DNA of 64,000 bases from Streptomyces sp. NBC_00620 (GTDB lineage Bacteria; Actinomycetota; Actinomycetes; Streptomycetales; Streptomycetaceae). Below the pieces are notes generated by a model. That model worked only from the letters and a program-made list of their open reading frames with translations. It was not told the origin of the DNA and made no database searches. Both the position numbers and the translations under genes were made by a program. The stretch lies in the NCBI RefSeq assembly GCF_026341825.1, contig NZ_JAPENY010000001.1, positions 3,224,001 to 3,288,000 on the forward strand, written 5' to 3'. Below, one piece after another: positions 55,023 through 62,937 of the stretch (position 1 is the stretch's first letter; every line of letters begins with the position of its first letter).

Positions 55023-55415
55023 TGCGTCCTCCTGTTGCCCTGACGTGCCGACCCCCCGGCCAACTGCATTGTTGGGCCCGTTAGTTCACGCTGCGGCTCG
55101 GGCGGGGAACGTGCGGGATGTGTATGTGTCAGGTACCGTGGGAGCGCTCCCACAAGTGATGTGTTGAAGAGTCGTCGGTTCGCGCGGGGGTGTCAAGGGA
55201 GCGGACGCGGAGAGATGCGTTCAGTTATCGGGCCGTTAGCTAACTGCGAGAGGCGGTACGAACTCGGGTCAGGACGGAGGCTTTTCGGTCCGTCGCGGGG
55301 GCCGAGGGCGCGGCCTCCGGTGCGGGCGGCGCTCGGGCCGGGCTCGAGTTCATGAGCAGGGCTGTTAGATTCCAGGCCAGTCGCGGAGTGATCCGCGGTG
55401 TGACGGGAGGCGACC
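55023..55415. other. cebE-cebR divergent regulatory region
   Basis: 393 bases between the divergent starts of cebE and cebR. It holds the CebR box at 55139-55152 and no credible gene. Promoters for both directions should be here. Confidence 0.7.
55139..55152. promoter_or_regulatory. CebR operator upstream of cebE
   Basis: A perfect TGGGAGCGCTCCCA palindrome, extended by one more matching base on each side (G..C). It is the known CebR binding sequence. Confidence 0.93.
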
Positions 55416-56471
55416 ATGGCAGGCCACGGAGCGCGGGGCCGGAGCGGCGGGCGGCCGACCCTTGAGGAGGTCGCCGCGCGGGCCGGAGTGGGCCGCGGGA
55501 CGGTGTCCCGGGTGATCAACGGTTCCCCGCGGGTCAGCGACGCGACCCGCGCCGCCGTCGAGGCCGCGGTCGCGGAACTCGGCTATGTCCCGAACACGGC
55601 GGCCCGTGCCCTCGCGGCCAACCGAACCGACGCGATCGCCCTTGTCGTCCCCGAACCCGAGACCCGCTTCTTCGCGGAACCGTACTTCTCGGACATGCTG
55701 CGGGGGGTCGGCGCGGCGCTGTCCGACACCGAGATGCAGCTGCTGCTGATCTTCGCGGGCAGCGATCGTGAGCGCCAGCGACTGGCCCAGTACCTGGCCG
55801 CGCACCGCGTGGACGGCGTCCTGCTGGTCTCGGTCCACGCGGACGACCCGCTCCCCGATCTCCTCTCCCAGCTGGAGATCCCGGCGGTCATCAGCGGCCG
55901 CCGCTCGGCGGGCGAGACGCTGCCGTCCGTGGACTCCGACAACTACGGCGGAGGCCGCGCGGCCGTCGAGCACCTGATCGCCCAGGGCCGCCGCACCATA
56001 GTCCACCTGGCGGGCCGCCTCGACGTCTTCGGCGCCCAGCGCCGCGTCGACGGCTACCGCGAGGGCCTGCGCGAGGCGGGCCGGGAGCCCGACGACCGGC
56101 TGATCGTCCCCGGCGACTTCACCGAGGAGGGCGGCCGCCGTGCGATGACGGAACTCCTGGACCGCTGCCCCTCCCTCGACGCGGTCTTCGCCGGCTCCGA
56201 CGTCATGGCGGCCGGCGCCCGCCAGGTCCTGCGCGAGGCGGGCCGCCGTATACCCGAAGACGTGGCCCTCGTCGGCTACGACGACTCCGCCATCGCCCGC
56301 CACATGGACCCCCCGCTCACCAGCGTGCGTCAGCCGATCGAGCTGATGGGCCGCGCGATGATCGACCTCCTCCTGGACGAGATCGCGGACCGCCGTCCGG
56401 CGGTGTCGCGCGGCCTGGAGAGACGGCAGGTCGTGCTGCCCACGGAGCTGGTGGCCCGGGCGTCTTCGTGA
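55416..56471 (+). CDS. cebR: LacI-family cellulose-utilisation repressor CebR
   Basis: A 351-residue LacI/GalR regulator. The N-terminal helix-turn-helix and hinge read TLEEVAARAGVGRGTVSRVI and AARALAANRT. The effector domain (FAEPYFSDMLRGVG, DGVLLVSVHADDPLPDLL, VALVGYDDSAIARHMDPPLT) is the periplasmic-binding fold. In streptomycetes CebR represses ceb and cellulase genes until cellobiose or cellotriose binds. It is divergent from its target cebE. Confidence 0.93.
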   Translation: MAGHGARGRSGGRPTLEEVAARAGVGRGTVSRVINGSPRVSDATRAAVEAAVAELGYVPNTAARALAANRTDAIALVVPEPETRFFAEPYFSDMLRGVGAALSDTEMQLLLIFAGSDRERQRLAQYLAAHRVDGVLLVSVHADDPLPDLLSQLEIPAVISGRRSAGETLPSVDSDNYGGGRAAVEHLIAQGRRTIVHLAGRLDVFGAQRRVDGYREGLREAGREPDDRLIVPGDFTEEGGRRAMTELLDRCPSLDAVFAGSDVMAAGARQVLREAGRRIPEDVALVGYDDSAIARHMDPPLTSVRQPIELMGRAMIDLLLDEIADRRPAVSRGLERRQVVLPTELVARASS

Positions 56472-56484
56472 GGCGCCCCCTCGG

Positions 56485-57468
56485 TCAGGCCGGCAGGGAC
56501 GCGAGCCAGGTGGTCAGCAGCCGGTTGGTCTCCTCAGGGCGTTCCTGTTGGACCCAGTGGCCGCAGGCGTCGAGGATGTGCGAGGCGGTCAGGCCGGGCA
56601 GGGTGACGGGGAACGCCTTGATGGCGTCGGCCATCCAGGTGGTGGACGCGTCCAGGCCGCCGCCGATGAACAGCGAGGGCTGAGTGACGGGGGCACCCTC
56701 GAAGGCGGCCAGATCCTCCCAGTCGCGGTCCATGTTCCGGTAGCGGCCCAGTGCCCCGCTCATCCCGGTCCGCTCGAACTCCCCGGCGTAGACATCGAGT
56801 TCGCGCTCGCCGAGCCAGCCCGGGAGCCGTCCGGCGGGGAACCGTTCGCGCAGCGTCCCGCCGGGGCTCAGGAAGTGCGGGTCGGGAGCGCCGGGCGCGG
56901 GCATGGTGTCGGCGGACAGGGCGGCGTAGAAACCGGCCAGCCAGCCCCGGACGTCGGGCTCGATCTCCCGCTCCGCCCGTCCGGGCTCCTGGAAGTAGGA
57001 GACGTAGAACTCCTCGTCCCCGCCCATCCGCGCGAACACCTCGCTGGGCCTGGGGCCGCCGGGCGGGGCGTAGGGCACGCTCAGCAGCCCGACCGCCCGG
57101 AACACATCGGGCCGGACCAGGCCCGAGACGGCGGCGATCGTCGCACCCCAGTCGTGCCCGACGAGCACGGCGGTCTCCTCGCCCAGCGCCCGCACCACGG
57201 CGACGTTGTCCTCCACCAGGTCGAGCATCCGGTACGCGCTCACCGCCTCGGGCCTGGAGGAGCGCCCGTAGCCGCGGACATCGATGGCGGCCACCCGGTA
57301 GCCGGCCGCGGCCAGCACCGGCAGCTGGTGGCGCCACGAGTACCAGGACTCGGGGAATCCGTGCACGAGCAGGACCAGCGGGCCGGTGCCCTCCTCCACC
57401 AGGTGGATCCGTCCGGCGGGCGAAGACACCAGACGGTGCGTGCGCTCTGCTGCGTGGGTCTGCGGCAT
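56485..57468 (-). CDS. Alpha/beta hydrolase, epoxide-hydrolase-like
   Basis: A 327-residue soluble hydrolase. Oxyanion block HGFPESWYSWR, nucleophile Asp in VGHDWGAT (Asp rather than Ser points to epoxide hydrolase or haloalkane dehalogenase chemistry), and catalytic His in DACGHWVQQE. The cap domain is normal in length. It is convergent to cebR across only 13 bases. Natural substrate unknown. Confidence 0.85.
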   Translation of the reverse strand: MPQTHAAERTHRLVSSPAGRIHLVEEGTGPLVLLVHGFPESWYSWRHQLPVLAAAGYRVAAIDVRGYGRSSRPEAVSAYRMLDLVEDNVAVVRALGEETAVLVGHDWGATIAAVSGLVRPDVFRAVGLLSVPYAPPGGPRPSEVFARMGGDEEFYVSYFQEPGRAEREIEPDVRGWLAGFYAALSADTMPAPGAPDPHFLSPGGTLRERFPAGRLPGWLGERELDVYAGEFERTGMSGALGRYRNMDRDWEDLAAFEGAPVTQPSLFIGGGLDASTTWMADAIKAFPVTLPGLTASHILDACGHWVQQERPEETNRLLTTWLASLPA

Positions 57469-57700
57469 GGGGTTCCTCCCGGGTCACTCCGCGTCTACCT
57501 GCTGCCAACGGCCGCACCGGCGCAACACACCGGACAACGGCACACCGCCGATCCTGCGGCGCCCGACACGACCGACGCGAAGCCTGTTGCCGGTTCGGCA
57601 ACAGCGCCGGGGGCGACCGCCCCGGAGGTGCGCCGTCGGACACCCCGGCGCAGGCTGGACAGTGACCGTTGACCCCTCATCCAGCAGACCTGGGGGCCTC

Positions 57701-58204
57701 ATGCCGTACGGATCTCCAGGGTCGGGATGGGGTGCTCCGCCGCCCCCACAGCCGCCGAAGAGGAACACCGGGAAGATCGTCGGCTTCGGCTGCCTCGGTG
57801 TCTTCCTGCTGTTCGTGGTCCTCGGCGTGATCGGCCTCGTGTTCGGCAGCGGGGACGACTCGTCGAAGGACAGCGGCGCGGTGGTCGAGGAGTCGACGGC
57901 GAAGGCGAGCCCCAAGGAGACGTCCGGCCCTGAGGGAGACGTGAAGATCACGAAGTGCGAGGTGGACTCCACGACATCCTGGCCGGCCGCCGAACTGCTG
58001 ATCACGAACCGCAGCTCGAAGGAGTCGACCTATTTCATCGACGTCGAGTTCGTGGACAACTCGGGGAAGCGGCTGGGCGAGGCGTCCGCAGGGACGAGCA
58101 ACTTGGCGCCGGGGCAGAAGGCGGAGGAGACCGCGCAGGGCCTGAACGAGATCTCGGTGAAGATCGAGTGCAAGGTGACCGAGGTGACGCGGTGGGCTTC
58201 ATAA
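57701..58204 (+). CDS. Small membrane-anchored protein
   Basis: A 167-residue protein with a Pro/Gly-rich cytoplasmic start, one membrane segment (about residues 26-50), an acidic linker and a beta-sandwich-like outer domain (ITKCEVDSTTSWPAAELLITNRSS, SNLAPGQKAEETAQG) with two Cys that may form a disulfide. It resembles FxLYD-type surface domains. It is the last chromosomal gene before the attachment site. Confidence 0.7.
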   Translation: MPYGSPGSGWGAPPPPQPPKRNTGKIVGFGCLGVFLLFVVLGVIGLVFGSGDDSSKDSGAVVEESTAKASPKETSGPEGDVKITKCEVDSTTSWPAAELLITNRSSKESTYFIDVEFVDNSGKRLGEASAGTSNLAPGQKAEETAQGLNEISVKIECKVTEVTRWAS

Positions 58205-58246
58205 GCCATAGGTCGTAGATCGTCATGGACCGTCGTCGGGAAACGA

Positions 58247-58284
58247 ATCAAGGCCCGACCCGCTTTCGCGGGTCGAGCCTTGAT
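58247..58284 (-). terminator. Native terminator of the interrupted tRNA
   Basis: 17-base arms (58247-58263 and 58268-58284) pair with one mismatch around a 4-base loop. It lies 6 bases past the tRNA 3' fragment and was presumably its terminator before insertion. Confidence 0.75.
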
Positions 58285-58290
58285 CATTCA

Positions 58291-58313
58291 GGGTGAGTGA
58301 CGGGACTTGAACC
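58291..58313 (-). mobile_element. Attachment site: 3' fragment of a tRNA gene (probably tRNA-His)
   Basis: On the minus strand, T-loop TTCAAGT, T-stem half CCCGT, acceptor half CACTCAC, then C. No D-arm, anticodon arm or matching 5' acceptor (GTGAGTG) lies upstream, so it is a tRNA tail left by site-specific integration. A C at position 73 is the mark of bacterial tRNA-His. The rebuilt complete tRNA should lie at the other end of the element, beyond 64 kb. Confidence 0.75.
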
Positions 58314-58684
58314 GGATTTTGTTACACATCCGACCTGCGGTGATACCGAGAATGCGGACAAACAACCCCGGTTCAATGACGCTCAATGGCGCTGAGTGCC
58401 GCTGGATCATGCCCCCTGTTCCCGTGGGAACAGGGGGGTCCGGTGATCCTCCAGGCTGCGATGCGACTGAGTGCAAAGCACCCTTACCGACAGCCAAGGA
58501 AACGTGACGGCGCCCCCGCGTGGGCGGGGGCGCCGCTGCCCTCTCCTGTCCGCCTGGGCAGCTTTCCAGGGAGGGCGTCTCGGTGAAGGGGGTGGGCCGA
58601 TGTCATACCCACTCACTTCAAGATCACACAAAGCCCGCTGTCACCGGGCTGACTTATGATCAAGCAGGTCAAAGTGTTTGTCGA

Positions 58685-58924
58685 GTGCCCAGCCACCTGC
58701 CCGACGACGACGAATGGCTCCTCCAGGAACGCCAGCGGATCGGCAGGTGTATTCGCGACGCACGCATGCACCGGAACCTCACCCAGGAGCAGGTGTTCCT
58801 CGCGATCCCGGCCAGCCGGAGCTTCTTCCAGGAGATCGAATCCGGCCTGGGTAACCCCACGCTCTCCATGCTGCTGCGCATCGCCCGCATCCTCGACATA
58901 CGGATCGGTGAACTCCTGCAGTGA
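58685..58924 (+). CDS. Small XRE-type regulator
   Basis: A 79-residue helix-turn-helix protein (RQRIGRCIRDARMHRNLTQEQ, SFFQEIESGLGNPTLSMLLRIARIL). It is one domain, of the kind used for phage or plasmid control. The GTG at 58685 is my choice; the frame is open further upstream to 58520. The region 58314-58684 before it holds a hairpin near 58512-58535 and no other gene I accept. Confidence 0.7.
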   Translation: MPSHLPDDDEWLLQERQRIGRCIRDARMHRNLTQEQVFLAIPASRSFFQEIESGLGNPTLSMLLRIARILDIRIGELLQ

Positions 58925-58974
58925 CGGGCGGCCGCCCCTCCTCGCGGTCGGCCACGGGGCTGGCGGCGAGAGCT

Positions 58975-59121
58975 CTATGGCCAACTCGTCTTGCTGTACG
59001 GGTGCCAGTGCGTGCCGCGGTGTCCGTGTGGCAGGTAGCAGCGACGGCCGCCGCGCGGGTGCTCAGCCCAGCAGTAGCCCGACATGCCGCCGCGCCAGCG
59101 GGGCAGGGTGGATGTGCTCAC
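58975..59121 (-). CDS. Tiny Cys/His-rich protein
   Basis: A 48-residue protein, last in a chain of overlapping minus-strand genes. It contains YCWAEH, RRCYLPHGHRGTHWH: two Cys and several His, a likely metal-binding or zinc-finger-like pattern. The GTG at 59121 overlaps the previous stop as GTGA and has GAGGAGG before it. Function unknown. Confidence 0.6.
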   Translation of the reverse strand: MSTSTLPRWRGGMSGYCWAEHPRGGRRCYLPHGHRGTHWHPYSKTSWP

Positions 59122-59300
59122 CATGACCTCCTCGCGCGGACGATCTGGCGGCGCCTGCTCTGCCACTCGCGGCGCAGGGCCCCGGCCCGCGGGCACTCGC
59201 GATCAGGAACCGAGCGGCACGAGTCGCAGCGGACGCAGTGGCGCAGGAGCGCGTCGTACTCGGCGGGCGCGATAGGCCGTATGACGAGGGGTCGGATCAT
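59118..59300 (-). CDS. Small Cys-rich protein, zinc-finger-like
   Basis: A 60-residue basic protein with HCVRCDSC and a further Cys in DRECPRAG, a plausible four-ligand zinc site. The C-terminus is Arg-rich (REWQSRRRQIVRARRS). Its ATG overlaps the stop of the preceding tiny gene (ATGA). Function unknown; DNA or RNA binding is possible. Confidence 0.6.
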   Translation of the reverse strand: MIRPLVIRPIAPAEYDALLRHCVRCDSCRSVPDRECPRAGALRREWQSRRRQIVRARRSW

Positions 59301-59407
59301 GCCGCGTCGACCCCCGCCCCGGGCATGGGCTGGTCGGCCACCGGTACGAGCCGGTACGCCTCGCGGCACGGCTTGCAGGCCGGCACAGCCGCCTCAGGCT
59401 GGCTCAT
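59297..59407 (-). CDS. 36-residue Cys-pair protein
   Basis: A very small frame with ATG at 59407 and stop at 59297, reading MSQPEAAVPACKPCREAY at its start. CKPC is a zinc-knuckle-like pair. Overlap of four bases (ATGA) at both ends with its neighbours supports it as a real gene despite its size. Confidence 0.5.
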   Translation of the reverse strand: MSQPEAAVPACKPCREAYRLVPVADQPMPGAGVDAA

Positions 59408-59808
59408 CCGAAGTGCTCCGCCCGGGGAGCCCACGGCCGCGGGCCGATCGCAACATCGAGAGCCGCACGCAACGCGTCCAGGTTCGTGTGGAGGCGGCCA
59501 CGGCTCGGCGGGATCAGCCAGTACGGGCCCGGCGGGTTTTCCCTTCCGTCGGGTGGCAGGACGACGTACGCGGTCTCACTCAACGCCGTGGTCTGTGGCA
59601 CCTCCCACCCTGCGGTGCTGCCTGGCGCTACGAAGAAGTAGATGACGGCCCCGCCCGGATCGACCAGGACGGCACCGGGTTCGGCGAGGCGCTGCAGGGC
59701 TTGAAGGGCAAACGTCTGGCTGACCTTGATGGCGTCCCACTCGGCGCCAGCCGCCACCATGTGCATGCCCGCGGTGCTCTCTGCGGTGGCCGCTCTGTTC
59801 CTGTGCAC
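59404..59808 (-). CDS. Small primase/polymerase-like protein (prophage copy)
   Basis: A 134-residue soluble protein. Its core (IYFFVAPGSTAGWEVPQ, AYVVLPPDG, GPYWLIPPS, LHTNLDALRAALD) parallels the chromosomal proteins at 40862 and 31587. GGGAG lies 6-7 bases before the GTG at 59808. It heads a four-gene chain with 4-base overlaps and is divergent from the XRE/TPR-like regulator. Function unknown. Confidence 0.65.
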   Translation of the reverse strand: MHRNRAATAESTAGMHMVAAGAEWDAIKVSQTFALQALQRLAEPGAVLVDPGGAVIYFFVAPGSTAGWEVPQTTALSETAYVVLPPDGRENPPGPYWLIPPSRGRLHTNLDALRAALDVAIGPRPWAPRAEHFG

Positions 59809-59938
59809 GGGTGCTCCCTGTCGCCTTACTACGGAAGGTGCATGGGAGTAGCGTTTCCAACACAGGCTGTGAGTTACAGGAGTGACGTGTCCGCTGGTGT
59901 CCGCTGTGCGGCGGACACAGCGGACGCCGGGGGAGATC

Positions 59939-61153
59939 GTGGACGAGACGTTCGGCCAGTGCTTACGGCGGCTGCGAGGCGGCCGCTCCTTTCGGGACGT
60001 CGCCTCGGTTGCCGCGTGCAGCAAGAGCTACCTCAGTGACCTGGAACGCGGCCTGAAGACGCCGACCCCGCAGATGGTTGCCGCGCTCGACCAGGCGCTC
60101 GGAGCCCGCGGCGAACTGATCGCCCTCGCCGACGTCCGGCCGGGCATGGATCCGCTCGAGCAGGCCGACGCCCTGCAGCAGGGACTGCACGAGGCGCTCG
60201 CCGCCGGACCGCTCACGGACTCCTCGCTGGATGAGATTGCCTACATGGTCGCGCGCCACGGCCGGGCCACCCGCTACAGGTCCGAGCGCGAGCTGCTCCC
60301 GGAACTGCTGGCCGACTTCCAGGACCTGCGGCTGCTGCTGACGCACCGACAGCCGGCCTCCTCGAGGAAGCGGCTGACGATCGCTGTCGCGCAGATGTCT
60401 GGCCTGATGGCGCTCACGCTCCTCAAGCTCGGCGACGACCGAGCGCGGGCCTGGTGGCGAACTGGGCGCGCTGCAGCGGCTGCGGCGGAGGACCGGGCAA
60501 CTCTCAGCTGGATGTACGCGCAGGAGGCGTACCAGCTGTACTACGGACACGATCTCGAAGGCGCCGTTGAACTGGCTGCGCGTGCGCAGCAGCTGGCGGG
60601 CGGCCTGCCCTGCGTCGGCGATGCGCTCGCCGCGCCGCTCGAAGCCCGCGCGCACGCCCTGCTCGGCCGCCCAGGAGACACCACTCGTGCGCTCGCGGCG
60701 GCCGAGGTCGCGCTGGGACGACTCCCCGATGAGGATCAGATCGGGTCCGCGTTCGGGTACTCCGAAGCGTCCCTGCGCTTCCACTCGGGGAACGCGCTGA
60801 CGCATCTCGGCGAGACCTCCCGCGCAGGTGAGCAGCAGGCGAGAGCCCTGGAGTTGTACCCGGAGTCGGACCGCACCGACCGTGCCCTCATCCGTCTCGA
60901 TCAGGCCATGTGTCTTGCAACGGACGGCGATCCCGCTGGTGCTGCCGTGCACGCCACGAACACCATCGTCGACCTGCCTCCCGGCAACCGGTCCGCTCTG
61001 ATCATCTACCGCGCCCGCGACGTCGCAGCTAGGGTGCCTCGGGCACGAGCGGTGTCAGAGGTACGGGTGTTGCGTGAGGTGTTGGCGCTACCCCCCGGCG
61101 AGAGGGACAGCAACAGTGGTGCAGATCAGCCCGGCAACGGAGGCAGACGCTGA
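59939..61153 (+). CDS. XRE-family regulator with helical-repeat C-terminus (prophage)
   Basis: A 404-residue regulator. The N-terminal helix-turn-helix is FGQCLRRLRGGRSFRDVASVA followed by CSKSYLSDLERGLKTPTP. The rest is TPR-like helices (LSWMYAQEAYQLYYGHDLEGAVELAARAQ is their span near the middle). I use the GTG at 59939; a GTG at 59882 is possible. It shares the divergent arrangement with a primase-like gene seen at 39-41 kb. The palindrome CACAGGCTGTG at 59861-59871 lies between the two starts and may be its operator. Confidence 0.78.
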   Translation: MDETFGQCLRRLRGGRSFRDVASVAACSKSYLSDLERGLKTPTPQMVAALDQALGARGELIALADVRPGMDPLEQADALQQGLHEALAAGPLTDSSLDEIAYMVARHGRATRYRSERELLPELLADFQDLRLLLTHRQPASSRKRLTIAVAQMSGLMALTLLKLGDDRARAWWRTGRAAAAAAEDRATLSWMYAQEAYQLYYGHDLEGAVELAARAQQLAGGLPCVGDALAAPLEARAHALLGRPGDTTRALAAAEVALGRLPDEDQIGSAFGYSEASLRFHSGNALTHLGETSRAGEQQARALELYPESDRTDRALIRLDQAMCLATDGDPAGAAVHATNTIVDLPPGNRSALIIYRARDVAARVPRARAVSEVRVLREVLALPPGERDSNSGADQPGNGGRR

Positions 61154-61562
61154 GACGATCTCCGAGATCCTCGGAGAGATCGAGGCCTACTACGGCGGCG
61201 ATAAAACCCCCGGCGACCTCGACCAGATCCGTGCCGCGCTGTTCTCCGAACGGCCAGCCGCAACCTGTCTCCTCGCCCGCGACGGCGATGCTGTGCTCGG
61301 CCTCGCGTCGTACTCCTTCCTGTGGCCCGCGGCCGGCGCGGACACGAGTCTGTTCCTTAAGGAGCTGTACGTCCGCGAGAGTGCCCGCCGCCGTGGTGTG
61401 GCCGGCGCATTGATGGGTGCAGTGAAGGAAGCCGCGGTGGCGGCCGGCTGCTCGCGCGTCGAGTGGCAGGGAGATGCCGACAATCCTCCCGCGCTGGCCT
61501 TCTACGAGGCGTTTGGGGCCCCGCCTCACGAGGGCAAGGTGTTCTACCGCATTGACGTCTGA
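61116..61562 (+). CDS. GNAT-family N-acetyltransferase
   Basis: A 148-residue acetyltransferase. Acetyl-CoA site: LYVRESARRRGVAGALM; the end ALAFYEAFG is also typical. Its start lies within the last 40 bases of the regulator gene, so the two are co-expressed. Substrate unknown; a cargo-type gene for a prophage. Confidence 0.82.
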   Translation: MVQISPATEADAETISEILGEIEAYYGGDKTPGDLDQIRAALFSERPAATCLLARDGDAVLGLASYSFLWPAAGADTSLFLKELYVRESARRRGVAGALMGAVKEAAVAAGCSRVEWQGDADNPPALAFYEAFGAPPHEGKVFYRIDV

Positions 61563-61598
61563 GCGTCGCGCTGTCGTACCCCCCGGGCATGACGAAGG

Positions 61599-61628
61599 GC
61601 CCCCTCCCGCCCGAAGGCGAGAGGGGGC
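61599..61628. terminator. Hairpin between convergent GNAT and collagen-like genes
   Basis: Outer arms GCCCCCTC (61599-61606) and GAGGGGGC (61621-61628) with an inner CGCC/GGCG stem. It can end both converging transcripts. Confidence 0.65.
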
Positions 61629-61642
61629 GCTGTGTTGTCGGG

Positions 61643-62290
61643 CTATGGGTACTGGCGGCGGGGGTCGAGGCCCATCGAGAGCAGACCACCCCCGCCAGTG
61701 GGCTCCGGGTCGGGCGCACCATCCTGCCGGCACACCCGCGCGTACTCGTCGTAGGACGGGGTCTGCCACGAATACCCCTCCGGGCAGGACGCTCCGGCCG
61801 GGCCGGGTGGTCCCTGCTCGCCGGTGGCGCCCTTCTCGCCACGCTCACCTTGGACTCCAGCCGGGCCCGTGAGCCCGACCGCCCCCGGCGCGCCACTCGG
61901 CCCGGTCACTGTGTCGCCCGGCTCACCCTTCTCACCCGGCGTCCCCGGCGAGGGGGTGATGGTGGGCGCCGGTTTCCCAGGGTCTCCCTTGTCGCCCTTC
62001 GCCCCGGGGATCGGGATCGGGACGGGCACCTCAGCCCGATCGTCCAGGTCCTCCACAGCTTTACTCGGATCCGGTGCCTGCGGAGTTCCGCCCTCGGACT
62101 GGACCTGCGCGCGCAGCACGCGCACATCCCCGGCGAGCGTCGACACGGCGGTGCCCCGCTTGTCCGCTTCGTCGGCCAACTGGCTGTACCAGGACCAGCC
62201 GATGACAGCCATGCCGGAGAGCACGAGGAGCCAGCAGACGACGGCGATACCCCGCCAGTGTCCGGCGAGTGCCCGCTCTGTACGGGTCAC
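61643..62290 (-). CDS. Collagen-like membrane-anchored phage protein
   Basis: A 215-residue protein. One membrane segment (about residues 14-34), a short coil ([16 protein letters not shown]), then about 20 Gly-X-Y triplets in two blocks ([23 protein letters not shown]) and a C-terminal tail with two Cys. Collagen-like repeats are common in phage tail fibres; here the membrane anchor and place after the lysis genes suggest a surface or spanin-like role. The start overlaps the preceding gene as GTGA. Confidence 0.72.
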   Translation of the reverse strand: MTRTERALAGHWRGIAVVCWLLVLSGMAVIGWSWYSQLADEADKRGTAVSTLAGDVRVLRAQVQSEGGTPQAPDPSKAVEDLDDRAEVPVPIPIPGAKGDKGDPGKPAPTITPSPGTPGEKGEPGDTVTGPSGAPGAVGLTGPAGVQGERGEKGATGEQGPPGPAGASCPEGYSWQTPSYDEYARVCRQDGAPDPEPTGGGGLLSMGLDPRRQYP

Positions 62291-62550
62291 GGTTGTCCTC
62301 CGGGTGGGATGAGTGCGCGGAGCCGGGCAATCTCCGCTTGGTCAGCAGCCCGGAGCTCGGCCTGTTCAGCGAGCCGGGTGTTCAGCTCGGTCACCTTCTG
62401 ATCGAGCCGCTCGCGTTCTTTTTGCAGGGTGCCAGTGAGCGAGCTGTAGCCGGTGAGGGCGGTCTCACCCCTCTTGCCGAGGTACGCCACCAACGCCGCG
62501 GCGACCGCGCCCACGCCCACAAGCAGGCTGCCGAGGGTGGTGGCGTCCAA
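62287..62550 (-). CDS. Small membrane protein with coiled coil
   Basis: An 87-residue protein: one N-terminal membrane segment (about residues 6-24) and a coiled coil ([32 protein letters not shown]). AGGGAG precedes the TTG start at 62550. Placed between a holin-like gene and a collagen-like gene it is probably a lysis accessory protein. Confidence 0.65.
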   Translation of the reverse strand: MDATTLGSLLVGVGAVAAALVAYLGKRGETALTGYSSLTGTLQKERERLDQKVTELNTRLAEQAELRAADQAEIARLRALIPPGGQP

Positions 62551-62562
62551 GGTGGTTGCTCC

Positions 62563-62877
62563 CTACTGGGCGCGGGGTCCGCTGGTGTAGGCGGTGACCG
62601 GCGGGAGCGCGCCACCGGTGTCGGGGTAGGCCGGCGGCCGCGCCCAGCCGAGGAGGAACCCGGCCGCCTTCTGCAGGGCGGTGCCGCGCAGCTTGGTGCC
62701 GAGGAACTCGAGCAGGCGGAACGCCAGGTAGTAGGCCAGGACGATGGCGATCGTCACCGCGCTGGTGACCTTCTCGGAGTCGATCTCGACTCCGGCCTGG
62801 ACGGCGAGGCTGAGTAGCCATCCGGCGATGAGCGGGATGAGCGTACGCATGATCGAGGGGAACAGAGAGGCAGGCAT
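62563..62877 (-). CDS. Holin-like protein
   Basis: A 104-residue protein with two membrane segments (about residues 9-29 and 40-60), a charged turn between them, and a soluble Pro-rich tail. Size, topology and place directly after the amidase gene fit a phage holin. A G-rich site precedes the ATG at 62877. Confidence 0.68.
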   Translation of the reverse strand: MPASLFPSIMRTLIPLIAGWLLSLAVQAGVEIDSEKVTSAVTIAIVLAYYLAFRLLEFLGTKLRGTALQKAAGFLLGWARPPAYPDTGGALPPVTAYTSGPRAQ

Positions 62878-62937
62878 AGCCAGCCCCCTTCCTGTGGAGT
62901 GGAGTGGAGTTGCCGCGGCGCCAGGTCGACGGCGGTG

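Noticed and set aside
58291..58313. Complete tRNA gene at 58.3 kb
   Set aside because: Only the T-arm half and acceptor 3' strand are present; no D-arm, anticodon arm or 5' acceptor follows upstream.
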